A DNA stretch of 64,000 nucleotides, taken from Oscillospiraceae bacterium (GTDB taxonomy: Bacteria; Bacillota; Clostridia; Oscillospirales; Oscillospiraceae). Below the pieces are notes generated by a model that was not told the origin of the DNA, searched no databases, and was given only the letters and a program-made list of their open reading frames with translations. The position numbers were made by a program, and so were the translations under genes. The stretch covers positions 1-64,000 of the forward strand of contig JAISHS010000028.1 in assembly GCA_031262405.1 (NCBI GenBank). Direction: 5' to 3'. Below, in pieces: positions 1-9,676 of this stretch (its first letter is position 1; each line of letters starts with the position of its first letter).

Positions 1-849
1 GCCCTCCGCCGCAGAAAGCTCTCCCAGCTCCGATAGCTCCCAGCGTTTCCCGCAAGCACCGCAGAAAAGCTCCGTCCCCTTCGAATCCATGCGATACTCG
101 GCGTTGCAGGCAGGGCAACGATAGAGCACCTTATGCAGCCCCTCCGCGCGCTTTTTAGAGCGGACGCTCCGATTGTTCTCCCGCTGCCAGGCAAAATCGT
201 CATAGTGCAGAGCCTGACGAATCGCGGCGTTTATGTTCTTCGCGCCGAGCGTCTGAGTCTCTTCGGCGGTGAAGAGCAGCTTCATCTCCGAGCGGATTCC
301 GCGTACCCAGCGGTTGCCCTTGTGCCAGAACGGACAGTTGATGTGGTGCCCGTGCATAACGAGCGACACGACGGGAATGTTCATCATCTTCGCCATTTTC
401 CCGAGCGAATCCGGAAGCACCGCGCTTGTCCCGCAGAGCGAGTAGCGCGCCTCGGGAAAGAGCACGACTACATCTCCAAACTCGCGTGCGGCGAGCATAT
501 TTCGAACGAGCGGCAAACTCGTCGTAAACTTTCGATTCCCGATTCCCCCGACGTGCCGGAGCAGTCCCTCAATCCCGATGAAGCCGTCGACCGCGACGAC
601 GTAATTGGCGCGGTGCGGCCAGATGGCAAAAGTCATGACCATGAAATCCATGAAGGCGTTGTGGTTGCACAGCAGAAGATAGGGCGGCTTGAGGTCCTTT
701 GGAAGCCCCGATTTATCTGTTTTGCTGCTGTGCATAATATTCTTGGGCAAGCTCAGCGCCCAAACCACGGGCAAAAGAAATATGGATTGCCTGAGCGGCG
801 GAGCGCTCAGATCAAAACGCTTATAGTCTCCAATCAATTCTCTCTCCAA
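1..849 (-). CDS. 1-acyl-sn-glycerol-3-phosphate acyltransferase-like protein with C-terminal zinc ribbon (3' end truncated by window edge)
   Basis: Minus-strand translation gives ...PPYLLLCNHNAFMDFMVMTF... (NHx4D acyltransferase motif), ...VVLFPEARYS..., then CPAC...CGAC zinc ribbon; frame open to base 1. Start (TTG at 849) uncertain. Confidence 0.8.
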   Translation of the reverse strand, partial: MERELIGDYKRFDLSAPPLRQSIFLLPVVWALSLPKNIMHSSKTDKSGLPKDLKPPYLLLCNHNAFMDFMVMTFAIWPHRANYVVAVDGFIGIEGLLRHVGGIGNRKFTTSLPLVRNMLAAREFGDVVVLFPEARYSLCGTSAVLPDSLGKMAKMMNIPVVSLVMHGHHINCPFWHKGNRWVRGIRSEMKLLFTAEETQTLGAKNINAAIRQALHYDDFAWQRENNRSVRSKKRAEGLHKVLYRCPACNAEYRMDSKGTELFCGACGKRWELSELGELSAAEG

Positions 850-952
850 TCAACGGCGTATTATATAGCTCCTTGCTAGGATATCCTATAAGAGGGTAAT
901 TGTCAACGCCGCCTTTAAAAAACTATTGAAATAGTGTGTTGAAGCTAAATTT

Positions 953-982
953 AGGGAAGCTCCGGTTAATCAGAGCTTCCCT
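953..982. terminator. Inverted repeat AGGGAAGCTC-N10-GAGCTTCCCT downstream of cysK
   Basis: Perfect 10-bp arms just 3' of the cysK stop. Confidence 0.6.
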
Positions 983-996
983 TTGGCACATTTATT

Positions 997-1929
997 CTAT
1001 TCCGCGAACAGCGCCGTGGAGAGATAACGCTCGCCGGTGTCCGGCAGGACGACTACTATCGTCTTGCCCTCGTTTTCGGCTCGCTTTGCAAGCTCAATCG
1101 CCGCCCAGAGCGCGGCGCCGGCAGAGATTCCAACGAGAACCCCCTCCTTGCGCGCGATGAGCTGTCCGGTGGCGAAGGCGTCTTCGTTCTTAACGGGAAT
1201 AATCTCGTCATAGACTCCGGTATTGAGAACCTCCGGCACAAAGCCCGCACCGATGCCTTGAATCTTATGCGGCCCGGCGACGCCCGTCGAGAGCACGGCG
1301 GAGTCGCGCGGCTCAACCGCAACTACCTTGACGGAGGGCTTTTTCGACTTGAGATATTCGCCCGTACCCGTAATCGTGCCGCCCGTGCCGACGCCCGCGA
1401 CTAAAATGTCAACCGTGCCGTCGGTGTCTATCCAAATCTCGGGACCTGTCGTAGCATGGTGCACGGCGGGATTGGCGGGATTGACAAACTGCCCGGGAAT
1501 AAAGCTGTTCGGGGTTTCCTTGGCAAGCTCATCGGCCTTCTCAATCGCGCCCTTCATGCCCTTTGCGCCCTCGGTGAGAACAAGCTCCGCGCCGTAGCCG
1601 CGCATTAGCTTGCGGCGTTCCACCGACATAGTCTCCGGCATGACGATGATAATGCGATAGCCCTTCGCGGCGCAGACCGCCGCCAGCCCGATGCCGGTGT
1701 TGCCGCTGGTCGGCTCGATTATGACAGCGCCGGGCTTCAGCGCGCCGGACGCCTCGGCGTCGTCAATCATTGCCTTTGCGATTCTGTCCTTTACGCTGCC
1801 CGCCGGATTGAAATACTCCAGCTTCGCGACAAGCCTTGCCTTGAGCGCAAGAGAGCTCTCGATATTAGTAAGCTCCAACAGCGGAGTGTTTCCGATTAGC
1901 TCAGTAAATGATTTCTTAATTCCTGACAT
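997..1929 (-). CDS. cysK: Cysteine synthase A (O-acetylserine sulfhydrylase)
   Basis: [23 protein letters not shown] (PLP lysine), [12 protein letters not shown] motifs; 310 aa. Confidence 0.96.
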   Translation of the reverse strand: MSGIKKSFTELIGNTPLLELTNIESSLALKARLVAKLEYFNPAGSVKDRIAKAMIDDAEASGALKPGAVIIEPTSGNTGIGLAAVCAAKGYRIIIVMPETMSVERRKLMRGYGAELVLTEGAKGMKGAIEKADELAKETPNSFIPGQFVNPANPAVHHATTGPEIWIDTDGTVDILVAGVGTGGTITGTGEYLKSKKPSVKVVAVEPRDSAVLSTGVAGPHKIQGIGAGFVPEVLNTGVYDEIIPVKNEDAFATGQLIARKEGVLVGISAGAALWAAIELAKRAENEGKTIVVVLPDTGERYLSTALFAE

Positions 1930-1959
1930 TTCATACCCTCCTCAAATGTCAATTGTCAA

Positions 1960-3252
1960 TTATACTATGCCCTTGACCGCCTCAAAGCCTTGGGTAAGGT
2001 CGGCGATTATATCGTCAATGTGCTCCGTTCCGATGGAGAGTCTAACCGTGTTCGGCGTAATGCCGCCCGCGAGCAGCTCCTCATTACTCAGCTGTGAATG
2101 TGTGGTGGAGGCCGGGTGAATGACCAGCGACTTCACGTCCGCGACATTGGCAAGCAGCGAAAAGAGCTTTAGGCTCTCGGTGAAAATCTGCGCCGTCTTC
2201 GCGCTGCCCTTTATCTCAAAGGTGAAAATCGAGCCGCCGCCCTCGGGGAAATACTCGTCGTAGAGCTCTTTTTCGCGCCCCTGAGCGAGCGAGGGGTGGT
2301 TCACGCGCTCCACCTGCGGGTGCGCGCTTAAAAACTGCGCCGCCTTCAGTGCGTTTTCCACATGGCGCTCCACGCGCAGAGAGAGGGTCTCGAGTCCCTG
2401 CAGGAGCAGGAAGGAGTTAAACGGCGAAATCGCCGCGCCCTGATCGCGCAAAAGCGTCGTGCGAATCTTCATGACATAGGCTATGTTGCCGCAGGCCTGC
2501 GTGAACACAACCCCGTGATAGGACGGGTTCGGCTGAGACAGTCCGGGGAATTTATCGTTTTGCGCCCAGTCAAACTTGCCGCCGTCGATAATCACGCCGC
2601 CCATCGCCGTGCCGTGCCCGCAGATGAACTTCGTTGCGGAGTGGACTACTATGTCCGCGCCGTGCTCCAGCGGACGCAGCTTAAAGGGCGTGGCGAAGGT
2701 GTTGTCAACAATCAGCGGAATGCCGTGCTTATGCGCAACCTGAGCAATGGCGCGAACGTCCAGAACGTCGGAATTAGGATTGCCCAGCGTCTCGGCAAAT
2801 ATGAGCTTTGTGTTTTCCTTAATCGCCGCCTCGAAATTCGCAGGATTAGTCTGATCGACGAAGGTAGCCGTTACGCCCTGCTCGCGCAGAGTGTTCGCGA
2901 AGAGATTATATGTACCGCCATAGAGATTCTGCGCGGCGACAATATGATCTCCGGCGCAGGCGATATTCTGTACGGCGTAAGTAATCGCCGCCGCGCCCGT
3001 CGCGACAGACAGGGCAGAGGCTCCGCCCTCCAAGGCGTTAATGCGCCGCTCGAAAACGTCAGAGGTGGGGTTCATGAGCCGCGTATAGATGTTGCCGCCC
3101 TCGGTCAGACCGAAGCGGCCTGCCGCCTCCGCAGAGTCCTTGAATACATAGGCCGTCGTCGCGTAAATCGGCACGGCTCTCGCGTCCGTTACGGGGTCGG
3201 GAGTCTCCTGTCCCGCGTGAATCTGGATGGTTTCAAATTTGTAGTTAGACAT
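1960..3252 (-). CDS. metY: O-acetylhomoserine aminocarboxypropyltransferase / sulfhydrylase
   Basis: Cys/Met metabolism PLP enzyme; HSATKFICGHGTAMGGVIIDGG motif; 430 aa. Confidence 0.93.
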   Translation of the reverse strand: MSNYKFETIQIHAGQETPDPVTDARAVPIYATTAYVFKDSAEAAGRFGLTEGGNIYTRLMNPTSDVFERRINALEGGASALSVATGAAAITYAVQNIACAGDHIVAAQNLYGGTYNLFANTLREQGVTATFVDQTNPANFEAAIKENTKLIFAETLGNPNSDVLDVRAIAQVAHKHGIPLIVDNTFATPFKLRPLEHGADIVVHSATKFICGHGTAMGGVIIDGGKFDWAQNDKFPGLSQPNPSYHGVVFTQACGNIAYVMKIRTTLLRDQGAAISPFNSFLLLQGLETLSLRVERHVENALKAAQFLSAHPQVERVNHPSLAQGREKELYDEYFPEGGGSIFTFEIKGSAKTAQIFTESLKLFSLLANVADVKSLVIHPASTTHSQLSNEELLAGGITPNTVRLSIGTEHIDDIIADLTQGFEAVKGIV

Positions 3253-3281
3253 TTTTCTTTTACCTCACTTACCTATTAACT

Positions 3282-3302
3282 AACCAAAATGGTATGTTGG
3301 TT
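3282..3302. promoter_or_regulatory. Dyad AACCAA-N9-TTGGTT, candidate operator overlapping metY transcription start
   Basis: Perfect 6-bp dyad arms just downstream of the metY -10; Rrf2 regulator encoded adjacent. Confidence 0.55.
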
Positions 3303-3304
3303 GG

Positions 3305-3333
3305 ATTATAACAGGGCGGCTCCGTTCTGTCAA
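3305..3333 (-). promoter_or_regulatory. Sigma-A-type promoter for metY-cysK (TTGACA-N17-TATAAT)
   Basis: Minus strand: TTGACA (3333..3328), 17-bp spacer, TATAAT (3310..3305). Confidence 0.85.
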
Positions 3334-3370
3334 GAGCAAAGATCAATTTTTCTTAATTTTGGGAAAAACA

Positions 3371-3406
3371 GAACAAAACCGCTGCCGCGCGGCAGCGGTT
3401 TTGTTC
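3371..3406. terminator. 36-nt perfect palindrome, probable bidirectional terminator after rrf2 gene
   Basis: GAACAAAACCGCTGCCGC|GCGGCAGCGGTTTTGTTC. Confidence 0.85.
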
Positions 3407-3415
3407 AATAAGCTC

Positions 3416-3847
3416 TCAAATCACAAAATTTCCGCCCTCTGCCGTGTCGCGGCACAGGTCCGCGATGGTTATTCCCTCGAAGAACCTATTGAGGTTTTCA
3501 TATAGCTTCTCCCACATGGGAAGCGTGCGGCATTGACCGACTCGCGGACACTTATTCGGGGTGCAGTCGAGACAGGCAACGGGTGCAAAGCTGCCCTCGA
3601 CAAGCTTTAAAACGCTGCCGACGGTATAGCTCTCGGCGGGACGCGCCAGCCTGTAGCCGCCGCCCTTGCCGCGCAGACCGTCGAGAAAACCCGCCTTAGT
3701 GAGCGCGGGAAGAATGCTCTCGAGGTATTTTTCAGAAATCTCCTCCCGCTCGGCGACGTCGCGCAGCGGGATATATTCGCCGCTGTTGTGCTCCGCCAAA
3801 TCTATCATCACCCTCAGGGCATACCGCCCCCGCGTCGAGATCTTCAT
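3416..3847 (-). CDS. Rrf2 family transcriptional regulator (CymR/IscR-like)
   Basis: MKISTRGRYALRVMIDLAEH N-terminus, LRGKGGGYRLARP wing, CLDCTPNKCPRVGQC cysteine cluster. Confidence 0.93.
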   Translation of the reverse strand: MKISTRGRYALRVMIDLAEHNSGEYIPLRDVAEREEISEKYLESILPALTKAGFLDGLRGKGGGYRLARPAESYTVGSVLKLVEGSFAPVACLDCTPNKCPRVGQCRTLPMWEKLYENLNRFFEGITIADLCRDTAEGGNFVI

Positions 3848-3890
3848 CGTGATCCACTCCTGTATCTGAATAATGTATTTTATTTATACA

Positions 3891-3908
3891 ACCTATATTA
3901 CCATAGGT
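3891..3908. promoter_or_regulatory. Dyad ACCTAT-N6-ATAGGT upstream of rrf2 gene
   Basis: Perfect 6-bp dyad arms in promoter region. Confidence 0.4.
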
Positions 3909-4052
3909 CAAATAGGATTACAAGAGCAAATTTCAGAAATATAACCGCCATTCCGGCGACAACTTAATTTTATTGTGGGGATAAAGCGTCCTGCTTTGAG
4001 GAAAAATGAGGATAGCTCAATTGTAATATAAAGTATACAGGAGGAACACAGA

Positions 4053-5972
4053 ATGCAAAAGCTTTTTACTGCCGGTCAAATCGGAAATGTGAAGATCAAA
4101 AACCGAATTTTCATGGCGCCCATGGGCATCACCGGCGAATCGGACGGCAGCTATAACCTCAGCGGCATCAACTATTTTGAAGCCCGCGCCAAGGGCGGAG
4201 CGGGTCTTATCATCACCGGCGCGAACATCGCCTCTACAAAATATGAGGATCGCCCCTGCAACGAGCTCAGCGGCTTCCATCAGGTCGAGCGGCTCGCGAT
4301 GCTCATCGAGCGCTGCCACGCCTATGATGCAAAGGTCTGCGTGCAGCTCACGCCCGGACTCGGGCGCATGGTTTTCACAGACCCCTTCACGCCGCCCTAT
4401 TCGGCCTCCGAGTGTCAGTCCTTCTGGTTTCCGGAGCTCAAGTGCAAGCCTCTTTCGGTAGAGGACATCCACTATCTGACGGACAAGGTCGGCTACAGCG
4501 CGACACTCGCCAAGGCGGCGGGAGCCGACTGCGTAGAGGTGCACGCTTACGGCGGTTACCTGCTCGATCAGTTCCACTCCACCCTCTGGAACAAGCGCAC
4601 GGATGCCTACGGCGGAAGCTTGGAAAACCGTCTGCGCTTCACGCTGGAGATTGTCGAGGCAATCCGCAAAAACTGCGGTAAGGACTTTCCCATAATTGTC
4701 AAATTCACCGCCCGCCACGGCGTAGAGGGCGGTCGTGAACTGCCCGAGGGCGTTGAAATGGCAAGGATTTTCGAGGCCGCCGGAGTGGACGCCCTGCACG
4801 TCGACGTCGGCTGCTATGAGGCCTGGTACAAGGCGATAACCACCGTCTACAGCGACTTCGCTCATCAGGCGGACGCCTTCACCGCCGTCAAAAACGCCGT
4901 CAAGCTTCCTGTTCTGGGACACGGAAAGCTCTTTGACCCGGCTCTCGCGGAGCAGCTTCTGGCCGATAACCGCCTCGACTATATCGGGCTTGCGCACGAG
5001 CTTCTCGCCGACCCCGATTGGCCGAACAAGGTCAAAGAGGGACGCACCTATGACATCACCCCCTGCATCGGCTGCAACGAGTGCCTGTATGCCGGCTTCT
5101 CCGGCAAGCACTATTACTGCGCGGTCAATCCGCTCTGCTATGCCGAAAAGGACTATCAGCTCCCCAGACCCTGCCCAAAGCTTCAGCGTTCCGTGCTGGT
5201 TGTCGGCGGCGGCCCCGGAGGCATGGAGGCGGCTCTCGCCGCGGCAGATCGGGGCTTTGCTGTCGAGCTTTGGGAAAAGTCCGATAAGCTCGGCGGAAAC
5301 CTCTGGGCGGCGGGACTGCCCACCTTCAAGCACGACGTAGTAAGGCTCATCGATTATATGAGAACCCAAATCAGCAGCCGCTGTATAACTGTCCGCCTAA
5401 ACCATGAGGCAACGGCGGAAGAAATCATCGCGGGCGGCTTCGACAAGGTCATTCTCGCCGCCGGTTCCGATGCGATCATGCCGCCGATTCCGGGCATTGA
5501 GAACGCCGTTGTCTCCTCCGACGTGCTGACCGGCAAGGTCAAGGCAGGCAAAAACGTAGTCGTTGTCGGCGGCGGACTCGTGGGCTGCGAAGCGGCGGCC
5601 TATCTCAAGGAGAGCGCCGAAAAAGTTACCATCGTCGAAATGCTCCCGGACATTCTCCTGACGGTAGCTCACAGCCGCAACAACGACCAGCACCTGCGCG
5701 ATATGCTCGCCGAGCGCAAGGTCGGGGTGGTGACGAATGCGAGGGTGACGAACATTGCCAAAGACAGCCTAACCTATGAACAAAACGGGCAGAGCCAAAC
5801 TATAGCCTGCGACCAAGTCGTCGTCGCGGCGGGTTACCGCTCCAATAACGCGCTGGAGTCGGCGCTCGAGGGCAAGGTTTCCGACCTGACCGTCGTCGGC
5901 GACGCCGTCGCCCCGCGCAAAATCCTCACGGCTATCCACGAGGCCTATCACGCAATCCGCGTCATGCAATAG
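4053..5972 (+). CDS. Old-yellow-enzyme family NADH:flavin oxidoreductase / FAD-dependent oxidoreductase (2,4-dienoyl-CoA or 2-enoate reductase-like, 4Fe-4S)
   Basis: N-terminal OYE barrel (KIKNRIFMAPMG), CIGCNECLYAGFSGKHYYCAVNP cluster, C-terminal FAD/NAD Rossmann motifs (VVGGGPGGMEAA, VVVGGGLVGCEAA). Confidence 0.93.
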   Translation: MQKLFTAGQIGNVKIKNRIFMAPMGITGESDGSYNLSGINYFEARAKGGAGLIITGANIASTKYEDRPCNELSGFHQVERLAMLIERCHAYDAKVCVQLTPGLGRMVFTDPFTPPYSASECQSFWFPELKCKPLSVEDIHYLTDKVGYSATLAKAAGADCVEVHAYGGYLLDQFHSTLWNKRTDAYGGSLENRLRFTLEIVEAIRKNCGKDFPIIVKFTARHGVEGGRELPEGVEMARIFEAAGVDALHVDVGCYEAWYKAITTVYSDFAHQADAFTAVKNAVKLPVLGHGKLFDPALAEQLLADNRLDYIGLAHELLADPDWPNKVKEGRTYDITPCIGCNECLYAGFSGKHYYCAVNPLCYAEKDYQLPRPCPKLQRSVLVVGGGPGGMEAALAAADRGFAVELWEKSDKLGGNLWAAGLPTFKHDVVRLIDYMRTQISSRCITVRLNHEATAEEIIAGGFDKVILAAGSDAIMPPIPGIENAVVSSDVLTGKVKAGKNVVVVGGGLVGCEAAAYLKESAEKVTIVEMLPDILLTVAHSRNNDQHLRDMLAERKVGVVTNARVTNIAKDSLTYEQNGQSQTIACDQVVVAAGYRSNNALESALEGKVSDLTVVGDAVAPRKILTAIHEAYHAIRVMQ

Positions 5973-5999
5973 CTTTAGGGAAGCTCTGAAACTATAGAA

Positions 6000-6029
6000 A
6001 GAGAGGACTCACACCCGCGAGTCCTCTCT
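6000..6029. terminator. Hairpin between convergent genes
   Basis: AGAGAGGACTC-N8-GAGTCCTCTCT. Confidence 0.75.
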
Positions 6030-6049
6030 ATTTATCACACAACCACCGC

Positions 6050-7081
6050 TTACATCACCGAAAACTTATACACCGTCTCGCTCTCAAAGGCTTCCCCCGC
6101 CTTGAAGAGGCAGCTCGGAAAGTCGGGCTTGTTGGGCGTGTCGGGGTAAAACTGAGTCTCGAGGCAGAAGCCCCCGCGCTTGGGATAATCGGCTCCGCCC
6201 TTGCCGCCCTTCACATCGCCCATGAAATTGCCGCTGTAAAACTGTACGGCGGGCATATCGGTGAAAGCCTCCATAACTATGCCAGTCTCCTCGCTCCAAC
6301 AGCGGGCAAAGGGCTTCTCAAGCCCCGGTTCGTCGATCACGAAGTTGTGGTCAAAGCCGCCGCCCAGACGAAGCTGCTCGCATTCAAGCTTGTCAATGTC
6401 CCGCGCGATGGGCTTTGCCGTTGTGAAATCTAAAGGCGTGCCCGCGACGGACGCCACCTTTCCCGTCGGGATCAGCTCCCCGTCGACGGGGGTAAAGCGG
6501 CTGCAAGCCAGAGTCACATATTGCTTCCCGACGCAGCCGGAATCGTGCCCGGCAAGATTGAAATAGGCGTGGTTTGTCAGGTTGAAATAAGTATCCTTGT
6601 CCGACACGGCGCAGTATTGAATGTGCAGGGCGTTGTCCGCGCTCAGACTATAGCGCACGGAAATTTTCGCTTCGCCCGGCAGGCCCTGATCCCCGTCCGG
6701 ACTTATGAGACTGAAGGTGACGGCGTCGTCTCCGACCTCGGCTGACCACAGGCGGATACCGTAGCTCTTGCGCCCGCTGTGCAGGACGTTTTTGCCCTCG
6801 TTGGCGTCTAGCTGATAGGTTTGCCCGTTCAGAGTGAAGGCCGCGCCCCCTATACGGTTGGCGAAGCGCCCCACAATTTGCCCCTGACTCTGGGGGTTGT
6901 TTTCATAGCTCGTCACGTCGTCATAGCCCAACACGACGTCCGTCAAGACGCCCTCTTTATCGGGCACCCGAAGTGATTGCAGCACCGCTCCTAAATCTGA
7001 AACGACCGCTGTCATACCGTTTGCGTTCTCGATTACATACAGGAAAGCCCTCTCGCCGAAAGATTTCTTTGTAACTGACAT
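6050..7081 (-). CDS. galM: Aldose 1-epimerase (galactose mutarotase)
   Basis: FNLTNHAYFNLAGH, GGGFDHNFV, FCLETQFYPDTPNKPDFPS motifs. Confidence 0.95.
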   Translation of the reverse strand: MSVTKKSFGERAFLYVIENANGMTAVVSDLGAVLQSLRVPDKEGVLTDVVLGYDDVTSYENNPQSQGQIVGRFANRIGGAAFTLNGQTYQLDANEGKNVLHSGRKSYGIRLWSAEVGDDAVTFSLISPDGDQGLPGEAKISVRYSLSADNALHIQYCAVSDKDTYFNLTNHAYFNLAGHDSGCVGKQYVTLACSRFTPVDGELIPTGKVASVAGTPLDFTTAKPIARDIDKLECEQLRLGGGFDHNFVIDEPGLEKPFARCWSEETGIVMEAFTDMPAVQFYSGNFMGDVKGGKGGADYPKRGGFCLETQFYPDTPNKPDFPSCLFKAGEAFESETVYKFSVM

Positions 7082-7197
7082 AGCGTCTCCTTTCACACCT
7101 TACAGGTGATGGAAAATATATGTCTATTGTAAACACGAGAGAAAGGAAAGTCAATTATAAATCACGCGAAAGCACTTGCAATAAATGAATATATCTG

Positions 7198-8529
7198 TTA
7201 TCTGTTATCTGCCCTATTCACCACTCCCGTGAACAGCACCTGATTGCCCCCGTCGAAGGTGTCGCCGTAGAGGACGAACACGAACGGTCTGTCGCAAACC
7301 ATCTCAAAGGGCACGGTCTCCTCCGGCGCGCCCGCTCCCGCCATCGCCATCACGGTGACGGCAGCGGCAGTCGTGCCCTTCTCGTCAACCTTGATCATAG
7401 CCTTCTGCACCGCGTCCGTGATAAAAAGCGGCTCGGAGCCCTCCAGCAGTCCTGTTATTACAGCGGCGTTCGCGTCGAGCAGCGGCACGACCAGCGCCTC
7501 GAGAGCCGACCTGATGTTCATTGTCTCGCCCGCGATCTCAAAGCGCGGGAGCAGGAGCTTTCCGGTTTTGTGCTCCATGCCGCTCATAATCTCGCTGAAA
7601 CGCTCGCTCGTCAGCGATTTGAGCAGTCCCGCCGCGTCGCCGTCCTTCGGCAGAAGAACCGCCAGTCCGCCGCCCATCGTAAAGGTAAGCGGCATCGCCT
7701 GTAGAGTGTCGTCCTCATAATACGCCTGGTTGTCGCCCTCGCGGAGCATAAAGCTCGCCGTCGTGTCGCCGCCCGGCGCGTGAAACACGTCCTCGGTCGT
7801 CTGATCCTCGCTAAACTCCCACTTCCAGCGGTCGGAGAAATAGATCGCGTTTGCAATCGCCGCGACGGTCTCGGGGTCAAACTCCTCAATAATGTCCGTA
7901 ATCAGCCCGTCCGTGTTGTCGCTTGCCCACTCATTCACCGCCCGTGCGGCGTCCGGGGAGGCGAAGTCCACATTTATCGCCGCGCCGAGAAAATAGTCGG
8001 CGAAGGTCTGGGCGAACTCGGGGTTCAGCGCCTCGTCGTTGTCCACGAAAATCGCGTTGGCGATTTTCAATGGGTCGTGCGTCTCGTAGCCGAATTCTTC
8101 GTTCATTTTATTCATGCCGCTTGCGGTCAGACCGAAGAGCATACGCGAGGCGGCGGCGTTAATATCCCCCGCCGTCAGTCCCGCCGCGCCGAGAGCCTCG
8201 AGCAGTGTCGGACGCGCGGACTCGTCCGTCGCATTCAGCAGAGCCGCCAGCGGCAGCCACACCGAATACGGCGAGCAGACAAAGTTCTCGCTTGAGTCCA
8301 TCTCAGAGAGCAGCGCGGACGAGAAGCGAAACGCAAAGTCATTTGCGCCCCTTGCCGCCGCCTCAGCCGAGCCGCTCTCCTCATCCGGCCATTGAAGCTC
8401 CATAGACGGCGCCGCCGCAATCGCCATCACCGGGCCGTTACTGTTCGCCTCCGGCGTTCCGGGCGCGCAGGACGCGAGCATTAGAATACTCAGCAGCAGT
8501 GCGATAGTCCTTGTCAGTTTCTTTTTCAT
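7198..8529 (-). CDS. Serpin family lipoprotein
   Basis: Lipobox LLSILMLASC; serpin features NFVCSPYSVWLPLAALLNAT, AIYFSDRWKWEF, VDEKGTTAAAVTV hinge, DRPFVFVLY C-terminal signature. Confidence 0.93.
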   Translation of the reverse strand: MKKKLTRTIALLLSILMLASCAPGTPEANSNGPVMAIAAAPSMELQWPDEESGSAEAAARGANDFAFRFSSALLSEMDSSENFVCSPYSVWLPLAALLNATDESARPTLLEALGAAGLTAGDINAAASRMLFGLTASGMNKMNEEFGYETHDPLKIANAIFVDNDEALNPEFAQTFADYFLGAAINVDFASPDAARAVNEWASDNTDGLITDIIEEFDPETVAAIANAIYFSDRWKWEFSEDQTTEDVFHAPGGDTTASFMLREGDNQAYYEDDTLQAMPLTFTMGGGLAVLLPKDGDAAGLLKSLTSERFSEIMSGMEHKTGKLLLPRFEIAGETMNIRSALEALVVPLLDANAAVITGLLEGSEPLFITDAVQKAMIKVDEKGTTAAAVTVMAMAGAGAPEETVPFEMVCDRPFVFVLYGDTFDGGNQVLFTGVVNRADNR

Positions 8530-8539
8530 TTTGCAACTC

Positions 8540-9676
8540 CTATCCCGCGATATACTGTTCGATTTGCGCTATCGCGGCGTTAACATCGTCCAAGGTCTGA
8601 CCCTCGAAGGGGCGGAACACATTGAAGCCGTCGGTCTCGATAACGATCTTTCCATCTGCGTCAAGCTTTGCACTGTACGAGCTTAAGTCTGAGTCATCCC
8701 AGCCGACCAAAGGCTGCACCAGCTTGAGCGTATCTCCTGTGCTTTCAAGCACGAAGCCATAGCCAATACATTCGGCAAACTGCGAGCAAAGAACCGGATG
8801 CTCGCTCAAATACTCAATGTCGCTCCAAAGCGTCTCTAAGGGCTTGCCGTCGTATTTGTTAAGCGCCTCCCACATTGAATGGGAGTGTATCAAGCCCTCG
8901 TCGTCTACCTCAAACAGGCAGTCCAAATCTCCGTAGATTCCCCAAGCTTCATCCTGCACAAATTTGCTCAGCGGAAGCACATATACGCCGCCGACGCGGA
9001 GCAGGTTTGTCTCCTCGTCGCTCGTGCAGCCGCCATAAAGGTACTGCTTAATCTTAAGCGGCATTTCGATTCCGTCGCCCAGAACGTCATACAAAACGCC
9101 GCATTCGGCGATTTGCCCAGCCCTGCCGTCCGTCGTGAAGCTCTCGCCGGTTTCCTTTTCCGTAAGAATCTCGCCGTCCTCCGTGAAGCTCTGAACCGAC
9201 TCGACCTTCACAATGGCAAAGGAAGCCCTTACCGCGGCGTCATTCCTGCCGTAGGTTCGCATTAAGAATCGCAGCTCGTTTGTTGCCAAGCGGTCGGCAT
9301 TGACGCCGCCGTCGTCCCAGGTATAGTCTCCTGTCGGCAGGCCGGTTATGTCCTCAAGCGTCGACGGGTGCAGACCTTCAGCAGCGTCCGGTACCGCCCC
9401 CGGCGCTCCGTCTCCGGCGACCATGCCGGTTGCGGGAGTTGTGCCCCCGCCGGAGGAGACGCCAAACATCTGCGGCAGCGCCAACGCCGCGGCGATGATG
9501 AGACAGGCGGCGACCGGCGTCGCCCAGCGAAGCCACGTTGCCGCGCCTCGCGTCCTCCGGTGAGGAGCACTCTCGCTCACGCCTGCCGCACCTTCGGGCG
9601 CAAGCTGCGCTCTCGCGATTAATTCTTCGTCTATGCCGCCTATGGCGCGCAGGAAGCTTGTATTATTATTAGTCAC
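8540..9676 (-). CDS. Single-pass membrane protein, putative anti-sigma factor-like regulator
   Basis: Start overlaps the ECF sigma gene stop; one TM (WATPVAACLIIAAALALPQMF) after a ~50-aa cytoplasmic segment. Confidence 0.55.
   Translation of the reverse strand: MTNNNTSFLRAIGGIDEELIARAQLAPEGAAGVSESAPHRRTRGAATWLRWATPVAACLIIAAALALPQMFGVSSGGGTTPATGMVAGDGAPGAVPDAAEGLHPSTLEDITGLPTGDYTWDDGGVNADRLATNELRFLMRTYGRNDAAVRASFAIVKVESVQSFTEDGEILTEKETGESFTTDGRAGQIAECGVLYDVLGDGIEMPLKIKQYLYGGCTSDEETNLLRVGGVYVLPLSKFVQDEAWGIYGDLDCLFEVDDEGLIHSHSMWEALNKYDGKPLETLWSDIEYLSEHPVLCSQFAECIGYGFVLESTGDTLKLVQPLVGWDDSDLSSYSAKLDADGKIVIETDGFNVFRPFEGQTLDDVNAAIAQIEQYIAG

Noticed and set aside
133-879. 248-aa plus-strand ORF
   Set aside because: Antisense to the lysophospholipid acyltransferase gene, whose NHx4D motif and zinc ribbon are evident on the minus strand.
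4017-5369. 450-aa minus-strand ORF
   Set aside because: Antisense to the OYE-family oxidoreductase; no recognisable motifs and no RBS/operon context.
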